A stretch of 20,000 nucleotides of DNA from Prorocentrum cordatum (Eukaryota; Sar; Dinophyceae; Prorocentrales; Prorocentraceae), in the NCBI GenBank assembly GCA_963575745.1, contig CAUYUJ010006277.1, positions 1 through 20,000 on the forward strand. The letters are read 5' to 3'. Below are positions 15,302 through 20,000 of the stretch, piece after piece. The position numbers and the translations under genes were made by a program. The notes beneath the pieces were generated by a model. That model saw only the letters and a program-made list of their open reading frames with translations, had not been told where the DNA came from and did not search any database. Each line of letters starts with the position of its first letter. The first letter of the stretch is position 1.

Positions 15302-15640
15302 TTTCACAGATTCCCGTGGTCAACGTACCAGAAATGGTGTTTTGGAAGGGTTCGGGATTATGCGGGTGCAACAGTTTTGTTGATTCGCGGTGCTGAAAGT
15401 CAGAGAAATGGCGTTGTGTCACGATTCCGGATCGTCAAGACGTAGCAGTCAGGTTGATCCGTGGCGCTGAAATCCCGAGAACAATGTTTTGGCATGCTTC
15501 GGGGTCTTCAAACTGTTGTCTTCCAACGACGCAGTTCCCCCAATGGAAATGAACAGTTGCAGGGGCCTGTGAAGAAGGTGCTTGGACGGAGAGTTAATTC
15601 CAACGTCGCTGATAACTCTTGGGTTTACACTGGTCCTCCT
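15302..15640 (+). repeat. Family B, locus 3: complete core and end box
   Basis: This copy shows the core without the deletion seen at locus 1. It is itself built from about three diverged ~75-bp units: CCAGAAATGGTGTTTTGG to GGTGCTGAAAGT, GAGAAATGGCGTTGTGTC to GGCGCTGAAATC, and CGAGAACAATGTTTTGGC onward. It continues through TCTTCCAACGACGCAGTTCC and GGGGCCTGTGAAGAAGG to the end box TCTTGGGTTTACACTGGTCC. Confidence 0.85.
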
Positions 15641-15677
15641 CCTCATCATCATCATCAGCATCAGCCTCATCATCATC

Positions 15678-15708
<31 letters not shown>

Positions 15709-15886
15709 GCATCATCATCAACAACATCATCATCATCACCAGCATCATCATCATCATCATCACCATCAGCATTAACAGCACCATCATCACCAGCATTAGC
15801 ATCAGCAGCATCATCTTCATCATCGTCATCATCATAATCAGCATTACCATCAGCATCAACATCACCATCACCACCATCATCATCAC

Positions 15887-15920
<34 letters not shown>

Positions 15921-16205
15921 TACAGCATCATCATAATCGTCATCATCATCGTCATCAACATCGTCATCATCATCACCAACAGCACCATCACCATCACCAC
16001 CATCACCATCACCATCACCGTCACCGTCACCATCACCATCACCATCACCATTACCATCATCAGCATCATCATCCGCATCATCACCATCATCATCACCATC
16101 ACCATAATCACCATCACCATCAGCATCACCATCATCATCAGCACCAGCACCAGCATCAACATCAGCAGCGTCATCATCAAACTCATCATCATCAGCAGCA
16201 TCATA
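15641..16205 (+). repeat. CAT trinucleotide tract, tail of family B locus 3
   Basis: About 560 bp of CAT/ATC with CAC, CAG and CGT variants follow the end box after two CCT units. Frames across it are Ile/Ser/Thr-rich on plus and Met-rich on minus, purely from composition. Confidence 0.95.
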
Positions 16206-16279
16206 TCAGCCAGCGTTGACTCCAAATATAGTAGACGACTCAAAACAAGGAATCAGAGGAATCAAGCATGCTTGGAATC

Positions 16280-16372
16280 CGCAACTCAGCAAGCAAGCGA
16301 GCGTGCAAGCGAGCGTGCAAGCAAGCGCGCAAGCAAGCGCCCAAGTAAGCAAGCAAGCAAGCAAGCAGGCAT
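16280..16372 (+). repeat. AAGC tetranucleotide tract
   Basis: AAGCAAGCGAGCGTGC-type units repeat from about 16288 to 16365, with purer AAGC at the right end. Confidence 0.9.
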
Positions 16373-16428
16373 TGGCATAGGCGTAGGCATAGGTTAGGGG
16401 GGAGGCATAGGCATAGGCATAGGAATAA
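16372..16428 (+). repeat. GGCATA hexanucleotide tract
   Basis: GGCATAGGCGTAGGCATAGG continues to GGCATAGGCATAGGAATA with one G-rich interruption. It directly abuts the AAGC tract. Confidence 0.9.
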
Positions 16429-16529
16429 CCATCGGATTTTTTGTTGGGGGGCATCGGAATTTGGTGGGGGGGCAACAGACCAATTAGTAAGATTGAAGCT
16501 CGGACTCCTATAGGGCAAGCGTACTTGGA

Positions 16530-16579
16530 TAATCATCATCATCCTCATCCTCATCCTCATCCTCATCCTCATCCTCATT

Positions 16580-16628
<49 letters not shown>

Positions 16629-16714
16629 GCATCAGCATCAGCATCATCATCATCATCATCATCATCATCGTCAGCGTCAGCGTCAGCGTCAGCGTCATCA
16701 GCATCAGCATCATC

Positions 16715-16789
<75 letters not shown>

Positions 16790-16793
16790 GTGC
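16530..16793 (+). repeat. Second CAT trinucleotide tract
   Basis: CCTCAT units at the left give way to long, nearly pure CAT with short blocks of CAGCAT and CGTCAG. The right 80 bp is almost perfect. It continues into a CTC-rich stretch to 16850. Minus-strand poly-Asp and poly-Met frames are artefacts. Confidence 0.96.
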
Positions 16794-16854
16794 CGCATTC
16801 CTCCTCCTTCTCTCTCTTGCGTCCTCCTCATCCTTTCCCTCCTCCTCCTACCCC

Positions 16855-17040
16855 CAAGATGGTCCCAGGAGGTCGAGCATGGCTCAAGCTAGTCTCCCAC
16901 AGGCCTCCAAGATGCCGCAAGACAGCCACCAGAGGGTCCAAGATAGCTGAGCATGGCTCAGGATAGCCTCTGACAACCTCTAGTCGAACATGGCTCACGG
17001 TAGCCTCCAAGAGGCCTCACGAAACCTCCGATCGTGTCTG
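16855..17040 (+). repeat. Second block of the CCAAGATGG-type degenerate repeat
   Basis: CCAAGATGGTCCCAGGAGG, GAGCATGGCTCAAG, CTCCAAGATGCCGCAAGAC, GTCCAAGATAGC, GAGCATGGCTCAGG and CTCCAAGAGGCCTCACG share the vocabulary of 14140-14735. As there, the block lies next to a pyrimidine tract. Confidence 0.65.
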
Positions 17041-17045
17041 GATAG

Positions 17046-17540
17046 GCTGGTGGGGATTTTTTGTTCGCGAGCGCATACGGAAGGGCCGCGCGCCTTGCAG
17101 AGCTACAGCCAGCAAGCCGGAGCCTAAATTGCACCGAGGGAGAGGAAAAGAGAGACAACAAGAGAGAAAGGCTGGTGGGGACCCTTTTTTGGTCGCGAGC
17201 GCAAGCGGTACAGCCGCGCGCTGTCAGAACGAAGCAGAAATGCAACGGCCTGAATTACGCACCAAGCGCACAGGAGCGAACTACGCAGAAAACGCGGAGG
17301 ACCAGGAAGGGCTCCAGGTCGAGCTGGTGGGGATACTTTTTGTCGCGGCCGCAGGCGAGAGCGCCGACGGGGTGTAGGGTTCGAGCGGGCCGCGCACGAG
17401 CCTAATTGCCTGACGCCGACAGAGAGCTGGTGGGGATACTTTTTAGTCAGCGGCCGCAGGCGAAGGCGCCGACGGCGTGTCCAGTCAGAGCGGGGCGCGC
17501 AAAGACGAATTAACCCTCACTGGTGGGGATACGCGAAACG
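17046..17540 (+). repeat. Irregular array, family D, five starts
   Basis: GCTGGTGGGGA followed by a T-run occurs at 17046, 17171, 17323 and 17426, with CTGGTGGGGATACG at 17520. The first two are followed by GTCGCGAGCGC-like words. The next two are followed by GTCGCGGCCGCAGGCGA or a near copy, and then GCGCCGACGG. Spacings are 125, 152, 103 and 94 bp, so unit length varies. Confidence 0.75.
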
Positions 17541-17555
17541 TCAAGAATTATGGTG

Positions 17556-17655
17556 GTTCTTTAGCACCGGCTGGCCGCAGTGGCCGCTCTGCGGCGGCCT
17601 CCCCCCGCCCCACGGCCGCCTCGCCTTTCTTTTCCTCCTCTTGCCGCCGGTCGCG
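17556..17655 (+). repeat. Interspersed repeat, family E copy 2
   Basis: TTCTTTAGCACCGGCTGGCC through CTCTTGCCGCCGG matches 10656-10783 in the same orientation, lacking about 24 bases in the middle. Confidence 0.75.
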
Positions 17656-17675
17656 CTGTCTGATGCCCGGACCGA

Positions 17676-17831
17676 TCAAGCGCGCGTGCGGACTGCCTCG
17701 GCCACGCTACGACGTGAAAAGGCTGTGGTTCTCTGTTGCGCCCGGGGGGCCGGCTCTGGGGGAGGCGGCGGCGGCTTCAGCACATCGAAGTTCTGCGGCC
17801 GCACCAGCTTCGGCGGGCCGCCCTCCGGCAT
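17676..17831 (-). CDS. Possible first exon or small protein, 51 codons, unknown function
   Basis: On the minus strand an ATG at 17831-17829, in a favourable GCCATGC context, opens a frame of 51 residues ending at a stop at 17676. It starts MPEGGPPKLVRPQNFDVL and goes on to a run of six prolines and EPAPRAQQ. The opening third has balanced, coding-like residues, unlike the low-complexity frames nearby. The latter part (RTTAFSRRSVAEAV) is less convincing, so the coding part may end near 17735 at a splice donor. I do not recognise the protein. The upstream minus-strand sequence (17880-18130) is a GAG tract. Confidence 0.28.
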   Translation of the reverse strand: MPEGGPPKLVRPQNFDVLKPPPPPPEPAPRAQQRTTAFSRRSVAEAVRTRA

Positions 17832-17895
17832 GGCGACAGCCCACCTGCCCCCTCCGCGCGCGCGGGAGCGCGCACGAGTGCGGGGAAACCCTCCT

Positions 17896-18125
17896 CCGCC
17901 CTCCTCCCTCCTCCCCCCTCCCCCTCCTCCCTCTCCTCCCCTCCTCCTCCCCTCCTTCTCCCTCCACCCTCCTCTCCCTCCCTCCTCCCCCTCCTCCTCC
18001 TCCTCCTCCTCCTCCTCCTCCTCCTCCTCCTCCTCCTCCTCCTCCTCCTCGCTCTCCTCCTCTCCTCCTCTCCTCCTTCTCCTCCTTCTCCTCCTTCTCC
18101 TCCTTCCTCCTCCTCCTCCTGCCTC
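17896..18125 (+). repeat. CTC-rich tract
   Basis: Imperfect CTC/CCT runs, nearly pure from 17990 to 18050, then CTCCTTCTC units to 18118. In minus-strand orientation this is a GAG tract directly downstream of family A copy 3. Confidence 0.95.
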
Positions 18126-18159
18126 GCCTCCTGCCCGCCGCTCACCCCCGCCCCCCCGC

Positions 18160-18350
18160 GAGAACGATCGGCGTTTTCGATTCGGGGTTTTGAGGCCTGA
18201 AACTTTCGGGCGTTTTCGTCGGTTCGCGGAGCCTTTCCAGCCCCGCGGGGTGCTCTCCAGCAGCTGCGCCTCGCCGAGAACGTTCCAGGGGGGCCCAGAT
18301 CGTCCCAAACGGCCGCCGAATGGCCCCCCCAAAACCACCAGGGACTGGCT
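18160..18350 (-). repeat. SINE-like interspersed repeat, family A copy 3
   Basis: The reverse complement reads through AACGTTCTCGGCGAGGCGCA, GCTGCTGGAGAGCACCCC, GGGGCTGGAAAGGCTCCGC, GAAAACGCCCGAAAGTTTC and GGCCTCAAAACCCCGAATCG. This is the same order as copy 2 at 10300-10410. Pyrimidine- and purine-rich tracts flank this copy on both sides. Confidence 0.8.
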
Positions 18351-18363
18351 CGGAGGGGGACAC

Positions 18364-18404
18364 ATCGACCCGGAATCGACGACATATCGCCGATAGGTCG
18401 GCGA
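18364..18404 (+). repeat. 41-bp repeat F with hairpin, copy 1
   Basis: ATCGACCCGGAATCGACGAC followed by the palindrome CGCCGATAGGTCGGCG (18388-18403; 6-bp perfect stem, TAGG loop) recurs at 19563-19603. Both copies run directly into a GAG tract. Confidence 0.85.
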
Positions 18405-18683
18405 AGAGGAGGGGAAGAGGGAGGAGGACGAGGAGGAGGAGGAGGAGGAGGACGACGACGACGACGAGGACGAGGAGGGGCAGCAGGAGGAGGAGGAGGA
18501 AAATGAGGAGGAGGATGAGGAGGAGGAGGAGAACGAGGAGGAGGAGGACGACGACGAGGAGGAGGACGAGGAGGAGGAGGAGGAGGAAGAGGAGGACGAG
18601 GAGGAGGAGGAGGACGACGACGACGAGGAGGACGAGGAGGAGGGGGAGGAGAAGGAGGAGGAGGAGGAGGGAGGAGGAAGACA
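18405..18683 (+). repeat. GAG/GAC trinucleotide tract
   Basis: About 280 bp of GAGGAG with blocks of GACGACGACG. Frames across it are Arg-, Glu- or Thr-rich artefacts on plus and Leu/Val- or Ser-rich artefacts on minus. Confidence 0.93.
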
Positions 18684-18904
18684 CGGTGTTGGCAGGTCAA
18701 GGGCCTTGGGCCTCCCCTCGCGCGCAGCAGGGCCTGGTGGCCACCTACCCTGAGACGGGGCGGGTGCCCGGGGCGCGGACCAGCGGGAGGAGGGCGGGCG
18801 GGATCGGACCGGATCGGCTCAGCAGGAGGAAGCAATCGAGGGCCAATCGAGGGCCAATCCAGGGCCACGCCAGGACCCTCCCGGCGGGCTGCGCTGCCTA
18901 TTTG

Positions 18905-19305
18905 GTCCCGTCCCATGGCAAGAGAGAAGGGTCGTGGGCGCCGCCAGACCCACGCCACTCTGAGCTCGAGGTCAGAGACCTGAATCGTGCTGCCGACGAG
19001 GCCTGTGGCGAGCGGGCGGCTGCATTGTACGCCCGCCTGAGCGCGCCCCAGGAGGCGCTCCACGCGACAGCCGACTCCAGCATGGCTGCCGGCATGCTGC
19101 GCCTGGCGGCCGGAGAGCAGGCACTGCTGGCGGACTGGGCGCCCGCTCGCGACGAGGCCTCCCTGCAGGCCGGAGACATGTGGCGGCGGCGCACTGGCGC
19201 CCGCCGGCGGCGTCCCGCAGCCGGCCAGGCCGCGGCGGCACCCGCCGCACTGGCGCCCGGAGCACCAGTACCCCGACGGGCCGCTGCGGCTCTCCGTAGT
19301 GTCGT
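18905..19305 (+). CDS. Candidate exon region, alanine-rich helical protein, unknown function
   Basis: The plus frame through this region encodes SELEVRDLNRAADEACGER, AAALYARLSAPQEALHATAD and SSMAAGMLRLAAGEQALLAD. It continues with WAPARDEASLQAGDMW and an Arg-rich stretch. Third positions are overwhelmingly G or C, and residues alternate as in amphipathic helices, which looks coding. The frame is open back to 18320, but the part before about 18700 is a GAG tract and is not credible as protein. No start or donor site can be fixed. The reverse frame is Ala/Ser/Arg-rich and less protein-like. A strong acceptor-like site follows at 19390. I do not recognise a family. Confidence 0.33.
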
Positions 19306-19358
19306 GTTTTTTTTTTCACCGTGCAGTGTAGTCACTTTACTGGCCGGCTGCTGCAGCT

Positions 19359-19390
19359 ACACTTTTTCCTTCTTCCTTCTTCCTCAGCAG
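19359..19390 (+). promoter_or_regulatory. Splice-acceptor-like polypyrimidine tract plus CAGCAG
   Basis: A T/C-only stretch (CTTTTTCCTTCTTCCTTCTT and onward) ends in CAGCAG then GAGGAAG, the classic shape of a eukaryotic 3' splice site. It could join the upstream candidate exon to the frame at 19391-19558. No expression data are available, so this stays a prediction. Confidence 0.35.
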
Positions 19391-19558
19391 GAGGAAGCCA
19401 AGACTCCCTCGAGCCATGACGAAAATCACGACTGGAAGTTTCTCGCTAGTTTCTGCCTCTGGGGGGCCCTGCCAGGCCGCGGGGCCGTCAACAAGACGAC
19501 TCAGGATGCAAAGCCAGTCCCGGGGAAAGGTCAAGACCTCTGGGGGATGAGGTTATGA
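19391..19558 (+). CDS. Candidate terminal exon, 55 codons, unknown function
   Basis: Following the acceptor-like site, the frame reads EEAKTPSSHDENHDWKFLAS and FCLWGALPGRGAVN, and ends GKGQDLWGMRL with a TGA stop at 19556-19558. The residues are not low-complexity and differ from the repeats around it. It is in the same absolute frame as the Ala-rich candidate exon, so read-through or a phase-matched intron would both be allowed. No domain is recognised. It lies just upstream of repeat F copy 2. Confidence 0.25.
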   Translation, partial: EEAKTPSSHDENHDWKFLASFCLWGALPGRGAVNKTTQDAKPVPGKGQDLWGMRL

Positions 19559-19562
19559 ACCG

Positions 19563-19603
19563 ATCGACCTGGAATCGACGACACATCGCCGATAGGTCGG
19601 CGA
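19563..19603 (+). repeat. 41-bp repeat F with hairpin, copy 2
   Basis: GATCGACCTGGAATCGACGA then CGCCGATAGGTCGGCG at 19587-19602, matching copy 1 with about four differences. It is followed by a short GAG run that is the tail of family B locus 4 on the minus strand. Confidence 0.85.
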
Positions 19604-20000
19604 GGAGGAGGAGGAAGAGGAACAACTTTGAACCCAAGAGTCATCAACGACGTTGGAATGGACCCTCCCTCTAAGCTCCCTCTTCATAGGCCCCATGCAA
19701 CGGTTCATCTCTATTGAGGGAACTGCGTCGTTGGAAGACAACTGTTTGAAGACCCTGAAGCATGCCAAAACATTGTTCTCGGGTTTTCAACGCCACGGAT
19801 CAACCAACCTGTTGCATCTAGACGGTCCTGAATCGTGCCAGAACGCCCCTCCTGGGACTTCAACACCGCGAATCAACATAATTGCTGCACCCGCATAATC
19901 CTGAATCCCTCCAGCACACAATTTCTGGTACGCTGATCATGGGAACCCGTGAAACTCTTGCAAATGTTATGAACGAATGTGAGCGGCGCTGATGGGAGAA
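19604..20000 (-). repeat. Family B, locus 4 (reverse orientation): array edge, core, end box, short tail
   Basis: On the minus strand the last part of an 82-bp unit (CGCTCACATTCGTTCATAAC, TTTGCAAGAGTTTCACGGG) lies at 19950-20000 and is cut by the window edge. The full core follows: GCGTACCAGAAATTGTGTGC, GGATTATGCGGGTGCAGCAA, GTTGTCTTCCAACGACGCAG and GGGCCTATGAAGAGGGAGC. The end box at 19616-19640 reads GATGACTCTTGGGTTCAAAG, slightly diverged. A short CTC run closes it at 19604-19620. It is the copy closest to locus 3 in the core. Confidence 0.85.

Noticed and set aside
15582-16788. Met-, Ile-, His- and Asp-rich frames
   Set aside because: Direct products of CAT microsatellites in different frames and strands.
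16878-16895. Relict dinoflagellate spliced leader
   Set aside because: Only about nine bases match at the 3' end of the leader, and the surrounding repeat has many similar words by chance. No full leader or SL RNA gene is visible.
18320-18700. Arg/Thr-rich part of a 412-residue plus frame
   Set aside because: Encoded by the GAG/GAC tract; only the non-repetitive part after about 18905 looks protein-like.
1-20000. tRNA, rRNA or snRNA genes
   Set aside because: No cloverleaf with plausible A/B boxes and no conserved rRNA word was recognised by eye on either strand. A covariance-model scan would be needed to exclude diverged ones.

Overview
This window looks like nuclear DNA of a eukaryotic microbe with a very repeat-rich, GC-rich genome, most probably a dinoflagellate alga. 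The reasons are the lack of any gene-dense, operon-like layout, the many trinucleotide microsatellites, several interleaved minisatellite and satellite arrays, and a decayed LINE-like reverse transcriptase/RNase H element. The element's word patterns resemble those I know from dinoflagellate retroelements. The species assignment is inference from memory of families; no search was run.

Layout. 1-312 (minus) is a truncated coding fragment resembling the C-terminal half of a Pif1-like helicase. It abuts a 60-bp minisatellite (309-780) and an 81-bp duplication (825-987). 980-2372 is a ~161-bp satellite with signs of a three-unit higher-order period. A TGA/GAT-type tract (2375-2795) leads into an ~82-bp array (2860-3410). 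That array opens the first of four copies of a composite repeat, called family B here: ~82-bp tandem units, then a ~300-bp core built of ~75-bp units, then a conserved end box, then a trinucleotide tract. B copies lie at about 2860-3604, 3622-4612 and 14826-16205 (plus), and 19604-20000 (minus).

4960-7520 is a frameshifted LINE-like pol pseudogene (RT, Cys/His cluster, RNase H), interrupted and followed by GAG and CTC tracts (to 8176) and by an inverted repeat (8303-8456). 8750-10660 holds two copies of a SINE-like repeat (family A), a GAG tract, a GTC tract and a nest of palindromes. 10656-10783 is family E, seen again at 17556. 10940-11480 is a ~137-bp array of foldback units. 12082-12310 is a GT tract. 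12355-13562 is an 89-bp array with six nearly identical central units. 14140-14735 and 16855-17040 hold a degenerate short-period repeat. 15640-16795 is mostly CAT-type microsatellite with AAGC and GGCATA tracts. 17046-17540 is an irregular array (family D). 17676-19558 contains two weak candidate exon regions, a third copy of family A, and CTC and GAG tracts.

I see no intact, confidently functional gene, no tRNA or rRNA gene and no CRISPR array. Most long open frames are by-products of stop-poor trinucleotide or tandem repeats. The most interesting feature is the multi-layer composite repeat B and its apparent kinship with the 161-bp satellite.
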